Position numbers and translations under genes: made by a program | Shown here: one piece after another, positions 1 to 16,209 of the stretch | Layout of the letters: each line of letters opens with the position of its first letter | Position numbering within the stretch: the first letter of the stretch is position 1 | The notes under the pieces: model-generated | What the model was told of the DNA's origin: nothing | Database searches by the model: none | Seen by the model: only the letters and a program-made list of their open reading frames with translations | Assembly: GCA_009823395.1 (NCBI GenBank) | Contig: CM020513.1 | Coordinates: 7,490,001 to 7,554,000 of the forward strand | Direction of reading: 5' to 3' | Origin: Thamnaconus septentrionalis | Lineage: Eukaryota; Chordata; Actinopteri; Tetraodontiformes; Monacanthidae | Length of the DNA: 64,000 nucleotides

Positions 1-142
1 CCGAAGCCCCGCCCTCTGACGGATTTTAAAGTGCCGTAGTACAGGTGATCAGCGGCCATGTTTAGCTGTGTGTGTATGTGAGGAGGAGGAGGGGGTGTGT
101 GTGCGTCTGTGCGTGTGTGTGCATGAGTGTGCGCGCGCTCAC

Positions 143-398
143 TCAATATAGAAGCTGGCGCCCTCCTCGGTGAAGCCCTCCTCCCACCCCTGCGGCAGGT
201 CTGGGTCAGAAAAACAGGCACGCACACAAAGGTGTCAAACTTTGTTTCGGTGCTAGCCCACAGGTGGTCGCGAGCCCGCAGGTGGTCGTGACGTCAGAGG
301 CTACCTGAGCAGATCATGTGTCCGGAGTTCACAGGTTCCCCGGAGCGCGGGTGGAGCCAGGTGGTCGTCCGCGTGTCATCGCTGAGCACGCACGCGCA

Positions 399-451
<53 letters not shown>

Positions 452-650
452 GCGCGCACGCACGCGCAAGGCACAGAAGGAAAACACCTGTTACTCCGAC
501 ACTCAGAATACGGTTCCGGCCGCCGCGGACCGACACTCACTCGATGAAGAAGACTCTGCCATCCCTGCAGACCCCGTAAGACCAGGACCCGGGAAGCCCG
601 TCCCGGGACCCGGACCCGGGCAGCCAGTCCCGGCCGACTGGCGCCGCCAT
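143..650 (-). CDS. plekha7: PLEKHA7, 5' coding exons (partial, leaves window at left edge)
   Basis: Three minus-strand exons, 650-541, 381-305 and 200-143, join in frame with good GT/AG signals and encode the amino terminus of a pleckstrin-homology family A protein. The start ATG (650-648) gives MAAPVGRDWLPG, then two WW domains: the first contains SWSYGVCRDGRVFFI and TTTWLHPRSGEPVNSGHM, the second DLPQGWEEGFTEEGASFYI. The HPR-GEPVNSGHM and GWEEGFTEEGAS segments fit PLEKHA7 better than PLEKHA5. In known family members the WW domains precede a PH domain, and PLEKHA7 acts at the zonula adherens through p120-catenin, PDZD11 and nezha/CAMSAP3. The PH domain would lie to the left of this window. 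Intron 1 carries a GA microsatellite (402-450). Exon phases are 2, 1 and 2. RPS13 and PIK3C2A further right match the human 11p15 neighbourhood of PLEKHA7. Confidence 0.88.
402..450. repeat. (GA)n microsatellite in PLEKHA7 intron 1
   Basis: An uninterrupted GA/TC dinucleotide tract of about 49 bp between the first two PLEKHA7 coding exons. Confidence 0.95.
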
Positions 651-1265
651 GATCCCGCCTCATGTCAGTCCTCCTCCGCGGAGCTGCGGCCGACACACAA
701 CTGCTGCCTTCACGGACCACCGCAACATCGGACACGGGATGGTCGCCACGGTGGATCAGCTGATCGGCCTGATCGATGTGGATCAGGGTCCGTCTGGTGT
801 GGGCGGGGCCTGGCTGATCCTGATGACGATCAGTGGAAGAAGTAGTGGTAGAGCGAATCTACTTCCGGTGACCCAGTGCTCGAACTCAAATTCTGACAAC
901 CACAGTGAAACAGCTGTGGAGCTCCAGGAAGTGAATAAAGCAGAGACATTTAAATACATAAAGATCTGAGTAAAATAATCCCACAGGAGAACCTAGCAGA
1001 ATCCTGGTGTAATTCACTTTTATGCCGACACTTAAGATGAACAAGACTCTTTTCAGCTGCTGCTGGTCATCGATGCTTGTGTGTGACGTCACTGACAGCA
1101 GCGCGTCGGTGTTGCTGGTTGACTGACTGATGGATGTTCAGGTCAGGTGTTGCGGTTTCAGTGTCACCGTCACATCTGGGTGAACTTCTGCACTTTAGCC
1201 ACATGAGGGCAGCAACGTTTAGCCTCGGACGAAGCAGCAGCTGGAGTGAAATGAGGATTATTATA

Positions 1266-1269
<4 letters not shown>

Positions 1270-1300
<31 letters not shown>
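1270..1300. repeat. (TA)n microsatellite
   Basis: Alternating TA run of about 30 bp in intergenic DNA. Confidence 0.9.
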
Positions 1301-1305
<5 letters not shown>

Positions 1306-2488
1306 TATTACTATACGTATGTATATATGTATTACTATAAGTACCGCAGTGCAGACGTCAGTCTGTGGGGGGCAAAATGATCAGATGTCTTTTATATTGG
1401 ATGTTACTGACAATCAACCGTAAGGATTTTGTGCCGTCATTAAACAGGCGTGCGCATATCTGTGTGTGATATAGTGAACATTTAAACTCAAAGTACCTTT
1501 ATTATATTGAATCATTTATGGAGGAAGCATTCTTCAAATCAAATCAAATCAGTTGATTCTTGTGTACAGTTAATTTCAACACATGTTTTTTGACCAGACA
1601 ACAACTGTAAACAAACCAAAGTCAGACACATAACACCTGCTGTCAGGTTGCATCATCAGCTAACTAAGACCCTGGAGACCTGTGTGTGTGTGTGTTGTAA
1701 TCACCTGCAATCCTTTCAGCACCTGGCTCCTCCCCCTAGCCCTCCCTCCTAACCCCCACCGTGGTTGCTTGGCGACAGGCTGGCCTGAGCTGCATGATGA
1801 TGGGAGTTTGGAGAACAGAGGATGGAGATGATGAAGAACCCCAGGTAATCAGCTGACGCTCCACTACATGCGTGCGTGTCTCTGGAGCTGAGAGAGTGAG
1901 GGTGTACCGGATCGACCTCTGACCTCTGCTGTCAAGGTTCTCCTGCTCTCGAGTCTTCACTGTATCTTCTGGACAAAGTGAAAAAGGTTCTCTGAGGAAC
2001 ATTTTCACCATCCCACTGAAGTTCTACTGAACACTGCCCAAGACGTCTGCATGTTCTTCAGGGTGCTTCCATCACTGTGTCCAAACTGCCATGGCTCTGC
2101 TTGTGTGTGTGTGTGTGTGGTGGAGGGAGTTGGTCTTTAATTGATTTCATCTCTCCTGGAAGTCGTTTCATCATCTTCTGTGTTTTTAATCGCCTTACGA
2201 CAGTCTTACAACAGCTCGGCCTTCTGGGAAATTATGACTGTATGTGGTGTATGTGGTGTGTGTGTGTGTGGCTGTGTGCAGAGAGGTGTGGCTGAAATAT
2301 TTGCATGAGCTCGCAGTCGGTCAGTCGTCTGAATGAGAAAACACACCTATCCATAAGGTCCTGGTAACCAGGATGACCTTTGACCCCTTAGCTGCACGTT
2401 AGGGTTAGTGTGTATGTTGTTGTTGTCCTGTCATGTTCTCAGTGTTTCTCTCAGTATCACAGTAAACAATCTGATCAGTGTCATAAGA

Positions 2489-2494
2489 TTTATT
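2489..2494 (-). terminator. Polyadenylation signal, PPP1R15-type gene
   Basis: AATAAA on the minus strand, about 185 bases past the stop codon at 2680-2682. It is the first canonical signal downstream. Confidence 0.55.
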
Positions 2495-2679
2495 TATCTC
2501 GCCCTCTCTCTCTCACACACACACACACTCATTCAGTCAGTTACATTACAAGGTCAAAGATCAAAGGCATAAAAACATTCACATTGTTCATATCAAAGTA
2601 TGTCAGTGCAGGAGTCACATGACTCCGACCTCAGTGGTACAAAGCTAACTAAAACAACAAACTCAAAACGAGTTGAAAA

Positions 2680-4764
2680 TCAGAGCAAAAACGTGTCAGC
2701 TGCCTTGGACGGAGTGTCCTGATGGGCCTGGATCCTCGTCCTGTGGGTAGAGCTAAGACATGGCCCAATGGAACGCTCCGCCTCCTGGATCCGCCTCCTG
2801 AACCGCTCTCGGTCTCGGGCCATCTCCTCCCAGGGGCCCCGGCGAGCCGCCTGCCGGGCAAAGGACCAGGACCGCATGACGTGCACTTGGACGATGGATG
2901 AGAACCGCACCTGAGGAGAGAAGGAAGGAAGCACTGGGTCATGTGACCACCAAGACCTGCAGACAAGTTCTCCACACGGCCTGACAGAACACCAGGGCGT
3001 CACGGTGACCTCCTGAGTGTGTGTTTGTTACAGTGTGGTAACACCAGTGGCAGCTCTGATTGGTTCCTGGTGGGCGCTCACCTGTTTGTGGGCGGAGCCA
3101 GTGTTGCTCCTCTTCCTCTCTGTTGCTGGTGCTGTTCCAGGTTTCTTCCCTGGAACCCAGGTCTGGTTTGGGTGGGAGTGATGCTGGGGCTTTGTCTTTG
3201 AGAGGCGGGGCTTCCTGCCTCTGGGGTTCCCTCTCTGGTTGTGGGCGGAGTCATCAAAAGTATTGTTTGCTGGTGGGGCGCTGCGGAAGCGAAGAGTGTT
3301 CCAGTTCTCCTCCTCCTCATCTTCATCCTCCTCCTCTTCCTCATTCACCTCCTCCTCCTCATCTTCCTCATTCACCTCCTCCTCATCTTCATCATCCTCT
3401 TCCTTCTTCACCACCTCCTCCTCCTCATCTTCATCCTCCTCCTCCTCTTCATCAGCACAAGGCCTCAATGTCTTCGACCCGGCTGTTTTCTGGGCCCGTG
3501 TCTCGGCGGCCGGGGAGATGCTGGCGGTGAAGCACATGGGGTTGTAGGGGTCGGCGCTGCTGAACAACTCCAGCAGCTTCTCGCTCTCCTCGCTGAGTCC
3601 CGACGAGTCCGACCCGCTCCAGCTGACCTCGCTGTCCGACCTGCTCACCAGCACCTTCGAGGGCTCCGCTTCCACCGTGCGCGAGCCGGTGCTGAAGCTG
3701 GCGGAGAAGAAGAGCGGATTGTAGGGGTCGCTGCAGGAGGACAGGGACTCCCAGAGCGCCCGGCTCTCCTCACCGTCCAGCTCTGCCTGGTTCTGGTCGT
3801 CCTCGCTGCTCCACTGGGGACTCGAGTCGCCGCTGGAAGAGAAGAGGCTCCAGTCGCCGTGGAAATCCACCTTCCAGCCTGACTCTTTCCCCGAGGTCCT
3901 GGACACCAGGTCGTCCACCAGGCCGCGGCACAGCTCCTCGCCGCGCAGGCTGGACAGCAGGGCCTCGGCACCGTCCGTGTGGGACCCGCCCACCATCACG
4001 CCGCCGTCGCCGTCGAACAGCGAGGAGAAGAGGAAGGAGTTGGGTGGATCCATGTGCTGGATGTGCTGACCCGACTCGTCCGTGATCCGCAGGTGGACCT
4101 CAAACCGGAACATCTGGAAGACTGAACCACAACAAGACGGGTCAGTCGGCTTGTAATGTGACACGCCGTCAGGTTTTTGTCTGCTTTGTCAAATTTTGCT
4201 ACGACCCAAACTTTTACCCCAGCCCCTAAACTAAAAGAGTTAGGTTGATATTAAATGAAGTACATTTTGATTATTTTTTTTAAAATGTTGATTCTATTTG
4301 TCTGTCTTTACTGTTAATAAAGTATGTTATATGTTTTCGGCACTGACGATGTAATTTTACGGCCGTCGACTTTATTTTTTTTATTTATTTTTGATTTTTT
4401 TAAAAATTTTTTTAAACGTGATTTCTTTTAAAAATGAAGTAGAAGCGCGACGGTACGGTACTACTGCGCACGCGCAGAAGGAAAGCGTAGCGGTTTTCGA
4501 CAGGTAGTGACAATCGATACCGCGTCGAAAAATACCGATTATACATGACTTATTGGATCGTGACGTGAAGAAGACAGGCAACAGAACCCGGAAGTGTCAG
4601 GACTCACCGCTGATGAAGGTGCAGTAAATGACCTGCAGCAACAGCCGGACCTGCTCCCACAATGCCGCCAGCAGGTGTCTAGTCCAGGGCAACAGAGCCA
4701 GTCCCCCTCCGGCTAACAGCTCCATGGCCGTCCGATCCGAACCGGAACCGATCATCGGATTCAT
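2680..4764 (-). CDS. ppp1r15: Protein phosphatase 1 regulatory subunit 15 family (GADD34/CReP-like)
   Basis: Three exons, 4764-4608, 4121-3082 and 2910-2680, join in phase to 475 codons plus stop. PPP1R15 proteins recruit PP1 and actin to dephosphorylate eIF2alpha and restart translation after stress. Exon 1 encodes a hydrophobic N-terminal helix (residues about 15-45), which in the family anchors the protein to the ER. The middle is acidic, with two DPYNP boxes (SDPYNPLFFSASF and ADPYNPMCFTASI, the CReP-type repeat) and a long Glu/Asp tract. The last exon has the family signature: the PP1-docking KQVRF motif, split by the intron between Q and V, then RRGPWEEMARDRERFRRRI with the conserved Trp and ending GPCL. 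The C-terminal block resembles PPP1R15A, while the DPYNP boxes resemble PPP1R15B, so I do not assign A or B. The ATG at 4764 is the first in this frame after an in-frame GTG region. Confidence 0.85.
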
Positions 4765-4778
4765 CTTTCGGATCTGTC

Positions 4779-4883
4779 TCACGTATTCTGGCACTTCTGG
4801 TCGAAAACCAACAGACTTGTGTGTGTCAGTAGCGGAAGTTCGCCGCTTTGGTGTCGCCTCATCTTCCGGGAGTCTCGCGCCAT
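4779..4883 (-). promoter_or_regulatory. Upstream ORF 2 in PPP1R15-type 5' leader
   Basis: A 34-codon minus-strand ORF, ATG at 4883-4881 and TGA at 4781-4779, ending 14 bases before the main start codon. Mammalian GADD34 and CReP mRNAs carry inhibitory uORFs that allow translation when eIF2alpha is phosphorylated, so this layout is consistent with the same control. Confidence 0.6.
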
Positions 4884-4900
4884 CTCGGGTACCGCTTTGC

Positions 4901-4927
4901 TCAGGTGCGCTCGTGCGTGTCTGCCAT
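4901..4927 (-). promoter_or_regulatory. Upstream ORF 1 in PPP1R15-type 5' leader
   Basis: Short minus-strand ORF of 8 codons (MADTHERT) with ATG at 4927-4925 and TGA at 4903-4901, ahead of uORF2 and the main start. Confidence 0.55.
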
Positions 4928-4992
4928 GTTTCCTCTGCTGTCGTCGTGTTGTTGTTGTGAAACAGAATGTCTCGAAGGTTGCAACATCGGCC

Positions 4993-5032
4993 CTTTATAT
5001 AGCAGAGTTGACGTCATCACAGCGGTGATTGG
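4993..5032 (-). promoter_or_regulatory. TATA / CRE / CCAAT core promoter of PPP1R15-type gene
   Basis: Read on the minus strand: CCAAT at 5032-5028, a perfect cAMP/ATF site TGACGTCA at 5016-5009, and CTATATAAAG at 5002-4993. Order and spacing suit a TATA promoter starting near 4965, upstream of both uORFs. ATF/CRE sites fit stress induction of GADD34-type genes; that link is inference. Confidence 0.75.
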
Positions 5033-6217
5033 ACAGAGGCGTTCTGTCGGGGAAAGCCCGCCCCTACGTAGAGACCCACGCCCCCGGGATACGTGACGTG
5101 GGCCACGCAGAATTCACCCGTAACGTCTGGAAACCCCGCCCGTATCAACACACACACACATATTCTATTTTCGATCCGTCTCAGATAAAACCGAAAAAAG
5201 AAATGACGTCTTTCCAAACTGTGACCCTCGTGACACGTAAGACTTCCGGTTCAGATCAGCTTGACTCGCGGACACCGTAAATCACTGATTTGGAGTTTTT
5301 TCTTACACAGTAAACACTCAGCGAATGTGTTGCCATGGAAACCGAAAACAGAAAGGGGTCCTCGTCACAGAAGGGTCAGGCTGAAGGGACTACTGATCAC
5401 ATCATCTCACTATCTCCTGGGAGAGAGGGATTCTACTGAATTCGTACGGTTTGCTAGGTGTAACTCCTCAAAAATAAAATGTATATTAAATGTTTAATGG
5501 TAAGGAATTTTCAAATTAAATATATGTTATCCACTGTCAACTTCATTACCTAGAAGAAGAAACTCAGTCCTGTTACTATTTATCTGAGGAACAGGACAGA
5601 TTATTTTCCCCAAAACACAAAATATAGCCACATAACATCTATGATAACACTATGTGGTCACAGAGCACAATGTTGTGGAGAAACAAAATAGTATTTCTAA
5701 AATAAAAATCAGTTACCAGGGCAGAGCAACATTAATGACCCATTCAGTCATGAGCTGAAACAGCATCTAATAAAAACAATAAATGAGAATTTACTTTTTG
5801 TCTTCCCATGACCTTCAGAAAACTCAACTAAAGCAACTTCTATCCATCCATTTCTATACTTTCTCTTGCACTCAGGATTGTGGAGGATTTTAATGATCAT
5901 ATATCATAGTAAAATGTAAAATTAGAGGCTGAGAACATTCCAGTGACTTTCAATTTAATAGTTTAATTATTTAATTATTTCTAGTTACTGTATCACACAC
6001 AAATTTAGATTTGGATGAATGTGTAGGACATTTTGATTAATAAAATGTGTTTTGATTACTTTTGATGTATATTCATACATGTAATGTCCTAGGGGCAGAA
6101 AAGGCACTCATTCAGTAGAATCCCTCTAGTTTAGCAACATGATAACCCACACAGAGAAAACACAAACTCTGATGAGATGAAAAAACAGAGACGACAACAT
6201 TATTGATCTTTCATCGT
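5033..6217. other. Intergenic spacer, AT-rich
   Basis: No gene seen. It is A+T rich beyond 5450. A fragment near 5840-5890 (ATCCATCCATTTCTATACTT) resembles the common 3' tail motif of degraded teleost retroelements; I would not assign a family. Confidence 0.5.
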
Positions 6218-6223
6218 TTTATT
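6218..6223 (-). terminator. RPS13 polyadenylation signal
   Basis: AATAAA on the minus strand, 11 bases after the RPS13 stop. This gives the very short 3' UTR usual for ribosomal protein mRNAs. Confidence 0.8.
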
Positions 6224-6234
6224 AATCCAAAAAT

Positions 6235-8371
<2,137 letters not shown>

Positions 8372-8380
8372 GATGGCGGT

Positions 8381-8393
8381 GGAGGAAGAGAGG
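8381..8393 (-). promoter_or_regulatory. 5'TOP-like pyrimidine tract of RPS13
   Basis: Minus strand reads CCTCTCTTCCTCC directly before CGCCATC and the start ATG, as expected for a terminal oligopyrimidine cap site of a ribosomal protein gene under mTOR control. The exact cap site is inferred. Confidence 0.7.
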
Positions 8394-9440
8394 CCGCACA
8401 CGAGTCGACAAGAGCTCTTCGGCGCCTGCGCCGGAAGTGACGCAATATGTCGAGTCGTTCGGTTGTGCGCCCATCAGCCTACAACAGTAAAAGGTATAAT
8501 AAAGAAGAAAAACAATCGAACTTTTCTTTTGTATGAAGCGGTTATTATTTGGTTTATTTGGATTAAAAAAAATAATTCAAAGAAACAGTTTTACTTATTT
8601 CTTGTCCCGTTTAAATCGTGTGTGTGGAGATTTTACCAGCAAACACTGCAGGGAATTGAATGGTGTGAACACGGGTGGTTTATTGTGTTACACAAAAAGA
8701 CATAGATTAGCTTTCCATTCTCTCATCCTACTGGATCTTTCTGAAATGAGATTCAATCAAATCTGAATCATAACATGAAAATAATTATCACTCCTCGTTG
8801 AACAGACACATCAAACCCCTAAGACTTCAATTGATGAACTGTCAGCGGTTAAACAATGAAAATATTTATTTTATGTCATTCAAACATTTTGTACATTTCT
8901 AAAAGGAGGAATGTCAACAGAATAAGAGAGAGAGTCACTCTTATCCTTCATGGTTTGTTTCCAACCATCAATTTTTCATTTTCAGAGGAAAAAATGAAAA
9001 ATTCACAGTCTGACAAGATGTTGGTGGGAACCGGAGCAATGTTACATTTGGACAATATGTTTGTTTGGAGATCATCACACCAAAAATAAAAACCACAACC
9101 TTGAAAAGTAACTTTCAGAAGCAACCAAACAGAAAATGAACTCCTGTAGATCTAATTGAGTGCAAGACAAGAAACAATTCAACTGCAGGTCGAATAGCTG
9201 AGGGTCACTTCCTGTCTGGGAGAATGTCCAGGCTGCAGCCATTTAGACAGATTGGAGGCTGGAGGTGAGACTTGGCTGGGGGTGAGACCCAGCTCAGAGC
9301 CAACCATCAGCCAATAACACACCCTTGTGCTGCGTGTCACTCCCACACTGTGGGCAGCCACAATCCTCTACTTTCTGTTTGTTTAGAATAAACAAGTGTC
9401 TTCTTGTGCAGGAGAGGGCCACAGCCCTACCCGTCTCCTA
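8394..9440. other. RPS13 promoter side and BET1L 3' UTR region
   Basis: The RPS13 promoter should occupy the G+C-rich start of this stretch. The remainder is A+T rich and is probably BET1L 3' UTR on the minus strand, with a minus-strand AATAAA at about 8864-8869. No additional gene seen. Confidence 0.5.
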
Positions 9441-9639
9441 TCAGCTCTGGATCCTGGACACCATGTAGTAGAGCAGGAAGAAGACCAGGACCATGCCCAC
9501 CGACACGTAGCACAGAATGCGGCGGTTGTCGCGGCCAGAGCGGACCATGGTGGAGAAACGCTTGACGCTGCCGCTTAGCAGGCCGGTGGCGCTCAGGAAG
9601 TTGGAATCCTAGCAGGAGGAGTAGCAACAGAAACAAGAA

Positions 9640-9718
<79 letters not shown>

Positions 9719-10294
9719 GGGGGTACCCCAGAGGGCTGGCTGGAGAACAGGTTCCTCACCATGTTGTCCAGGTAGTCATTCTGGTCATCGGCTTCTCGGT
9801 CGATCTCAAACGCCAGCTGACACGTTAAAAGACACAAACGCAGGTGTCATCCTCAACTTGACAAGCACTGAATTCAACAACAACAACATGAATGTGATCT
9901 GAGATCTGCTGCTGGACCAACGTCCTCACTCACAGACTTGAGGCGGGACACTTTGGTGGCCAGGTTCTCCGCCAGCCGTTTGTTTTCAGTATCCAACATG
10001 TCGTCCACTGAACCGGCGCCTGGACACACAACCAGCAACACAAACACAACCAACAAAATCAGCCACCACAAACAAACACACACTCACAGAAAACCACCAC
10101 AGTAGAAGAATCATCATGGAAGAGGTGGGAAGATGTTCTATCCCGTAGAGGCCCCGTAGCTGTGTGCCTGGAAGAACGTCACAAAACAACACATAACACG
10201 AAGTTGTTTTCCAGCTAACTGGCTAACTAGCGAACTGACGAGCTGGGTGATAGTGCTCTCGACGTGTTGAGAAAGTTTATTTCGAGTGCGCTTG

Positions 10295-10332
<38 letters not shown>

Positions 10333-10540
10333 GCTGTCGGAATTTTCCCACTGACGAAAGCAAAGGCGGATACGGCAGAAGGATAGCTAAATCGGCTAGC
10401 CTGTTAGCTGTTAGCCTGCTAGCTCGTAGACAGTTTGTTAGGTGGGAAAGAAGTTGCGTTTTATCTCTACACAATTGGTTTACACAAGAACACTACCGAG
10501 TTGGGACGTGTCAAATATTACCTCTGTGCCAGTCCGCCAT
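9441..10540 (-). CDS. bet1l: BET1-like SNARE (GS15)
   Basis: Four exons: 10540-10522, 10019-9934, 9816-9760 and 9608-9441, together 109 codons plus stop (human BET1L is 111). The protein starts MADWHRG. It contains DDMLDTENKRLAENLATKVS and a single SNARE helix with FEIDREADDQNDYLDNM, then GLLSGSVKRFSTMVRSGRDN, and ends in a C-terminal membrane anchor (YVSVGMVLVFFLLYYMVS) with almost no luminal tail. BET1L is a Qc-SNARE for intra-Golgi and endosome-to-Golgi transport, pairing with STX5, GOSR1 and YKT6. The second intron carries a 73-bp GT tract. The start ATG lies about 565 bases from the divergent TDG gene, with a CRE between them. Confidence 0.95.
9643..9715. repeat. (GT)n microsatellite in BET1L intron
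   Basis: Pure GT run of about 73 bp, ending in a G8 tract. Confidence 0.97.
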
Positions 10541-11104
10541 GTTGGCATGTGACGTCACAATCAGCTGTTCAGGAAGCGACTGTTTATTAGTGTAAAGACG
10601 GGTTGGTCACATGATGTATTATAAGGTTGGTCTTCTGGTCTTCAATGAGCGACTCCAAGGTCCTTAAAGATTAAAAATAATAATAATAATAAATCACAAA
10701 TTCATTAGTTTGTAGGACACAAGCAGTACGTAGTAATGGTATTAGATGTCGTACTAGTGTAATAGATAAGAATTGAAAGATATTCTTATCACTCCGTGTA
10801 AAAGGGTGATCTGTTTCATCATCAAGAGATGGTTGCTAAGTGTATTTTATTTAATGTAGGAGACACGTGTTTATAATTTACTTCCCACAGTGATCAAATG
10901 TTAATACAATTGTAAAGTTTTGTTGTTGTTTTGTTTTGTTTTGTTTTTTAAATTGCGGTTCTGGGCTCATCGATTGGAGCAGTACTCCTCCCGAGCACAG
11001 GTGGCAGTAAACCCGGAACGAGTCGTTTCCGAGGTCGGTGTTTAAATGGTCTTTGTGTTGGACCGAAGTCGCTGCTGAGAGTTTCCAACAAGCTACAGGA
11101 CACG
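10541..11104. promoter_or_regulatory. Divergent BET1L / TDG copy 1 promoter interval
   Basis: About 564 bases separate the two divergent start codons. A perfect CRE inside GTGACGTCAC lies at 10549-10558, ten bases from the BET1L ATG. No TATA box is evident near either start. A shared promoter is inferred from spacing only. Confidence 0.5.
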
Positions 11105-14204
<3,100 letters not shown>

Positions 14205-16209
14205 CGGGAGGCTGCCTGTTTCTGTACAGCTGGACCCACCGTCTCCACCCTGGTACCCGGTCCAGACCTCCTCAGCATCAGTCATGTGACCCCTGCAGCT
14301 GGACTGATGTGAGAGAGAACCTGTGACTCTGTTACGACTCTCTACCTCTATTTATTGTATTTTTAATTGTATCCTTGGTTGTTGATTTTTATCGAGAGTA
14401 GACATGAAGTGAACTTCAGTGGTCCAGTGGAGTCATGAAAACCAGACCAGTAGAACTTCGCTCATCACTAGTGGTGAGAAGACTGATGAGACCTGCCCAC
14501 CCACCCTGTCTCAGGTGTCAGCCTGCTCCAGGTGTGGCACAGAGCTTCTGATTGGGGGGTTGTGGAAAACGCATCTGCTGCTCCTCACTGAAGCTCCAGT
14601 GTGCTTCCCACTGGCTCAGAGCTCTTTGGCCACCCAGAAGGTGGATGGTGTTTTAACACCATGATTACCAGAACTTTAGCTTGCCACCGTCAGCTGGTGA
14701 TCATCAACCTTTGGCCTCTGGTCAGAGATTGATGATCATTCGTCAGTCATCTTTTCTTCTGTCTAAAGAAGAAGAGCTTGTCTGTCTTCAAGCTCTTCAG
14801 GATGCAGCTTCTCCACCCCATCACTTTGGTCCACCTCCAGCTTGAGACTGGAGGTTGGTTCCCTTTGGTGTCGTCAAGGGATGATGGATTTTAGGTTTTC
14901 CTCCTCATTTTTTGTGCTTCATGTCTATCTGTGTTAGTGATTGCATTTTATTTTTTTTTTTTAAATGATTTGTTCTGGATTTGTTTATTCTAAAGCACAC
15001 TGTGGTCTTTGTCTGTGAAAGGTGCGATATGAATAAATAAATAAAACATTTTTTACTCACCGAAAACTGGCACTTGTGTTAACTAATTTCTATTCTACTG
15101 TAAAGAAGGCATCCACATATCTGTTCCATCATGAAAGGAGAGCTGGGTAGATGGACAGATATTCTGTTACTGTAATAACTTGTAACAACAATCACAGGTT
15201 CGTGGTTCTTATCAGTTTTACTCGGTTATTTTAATTTTTTTAAGATTATTTTTCACCAGTGGCAGCTACGGTCTGTTTAAAAACTGTTGTGGGGTTTAAT
15301 AACTGTTTGAACGGGTTTAAATCCCCCGAGGCTCTTAGCCAATAGCGACACAGTCTGTTTAAAAGTCCGGCGGGTCATACCATTCCGACCCGCTGGGGGT
15401 GTAGTGGTGTGAGAGCCGGCTGGACGGACCGGGTCACCGTCAAACCGGCTCTTTAAACCGGGCATCTTGGCTGCTGGCCTCGTCTATTCACCTGCCTGAG
15501 AACCGACACACCGACTGACGTTCCGACGGCCAGTCTCACATGCTCCCGTCTGCCACTTCCGCCCGGTCTGTGGGCTCTTCCGGTGTCGTAGCAGACCAGC
15601 CGTCATGTCTTTGTTGACTGTGCTGCTCGCCGCTACAGGGACCGACACACCGGGATGTTCCTGATATAACAGCTTCTCCTCCGCCGGAATCTCCCTGCGA
15701 CCCGACCGACTGCTGGCAGCAGGTTCGACCGTGGTTTTAAACAGCTGTGAAATTCTGAACCTACTCCTGCGACCGTCTCAGCCATCAGGACATCCGTCCC
15801 GGCTAGCTTAGCTTAGCGGCTAGCTGCTGTTGGGGGCTAACAGAGACGCTGGTCGGCAGAGCATCAAGTTAAATTTCATCGTCAAAAACAAATTCTAAAA
15901 CATTCGCACACAGTCAGTGTCAAGACCGTTCAGACACGATGCTTGTGTGAAACAACCGCTAGCTCGTTTGCTTAGCAGCCACAGACAATAGCAGTGACTC
16001 CGTTTCATTCTCATTGTCTCATGACGTCACTTCACAGCCCTCTTAGCTCATTGTGTGTTCACGGTGTGTTTGTGTGACCGCGTGTATGTGTTCACGGTGT
16101 GTTTCCACTGTGTGTGTTCACCATGTGGTCATCCTCTGTGGCAGAAGACCTTCAGCAGCTCTGACTCCACCCCCTCAGCCATCGTCCACTGGAGTCTCAG
16201 CAGCTGGAG
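14205..16209. other. TDG copy 1 3' UTR and TDG copy 2 promoter/leader
   Basis: The 3' UTR of copy 1 runs to AATAAA at 15032-15037 (in a row of overlapping AATAAA words). From about 15400 the sequence becomes G+C rich with Kozak-like and leader-like sequence of copy 2. A CRE TGACGTCA lies at 16022-16029. A probable leader exon begins near 16144 after an AG and runs into the coding start at 16210. No other gene seen. Confidence 0.55.
15032..15037 (+). terminator. Polyadenylation signal, TDG copy 1
   Basis: First canonical AATAAA, about 830 bases downstream of the stop codon. Confidence 0.65.

Larger units (their letters stand above)
651..2679. other. PLEKHA7 upstream region and intergenic spacer
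   Basis: The first 150-200 bases are G+C rich and should hold the PLEKHA7 promoter and 5' UTR (minus strand). A full CRE octamer TGACGTCA lies at 1084-1091. A (TA)n tract spans 1270-1300. The minus-strand polyadenylation signal of the PPP1R15-type gene (TTTATT on plus, AATAAA on minus) is at 2489-2494. I see no convincing coding exon in the rest; the short open frames lack family similarity or splice context. Confidence 0.6.

Noticed and set aside
3300..3470. Plus-strand Ser- and Leu-rich open frames opposite the PPP1R15 gene
   Set aside because: They are the antisense of the Glu/Asp tract; low complexity explains them.
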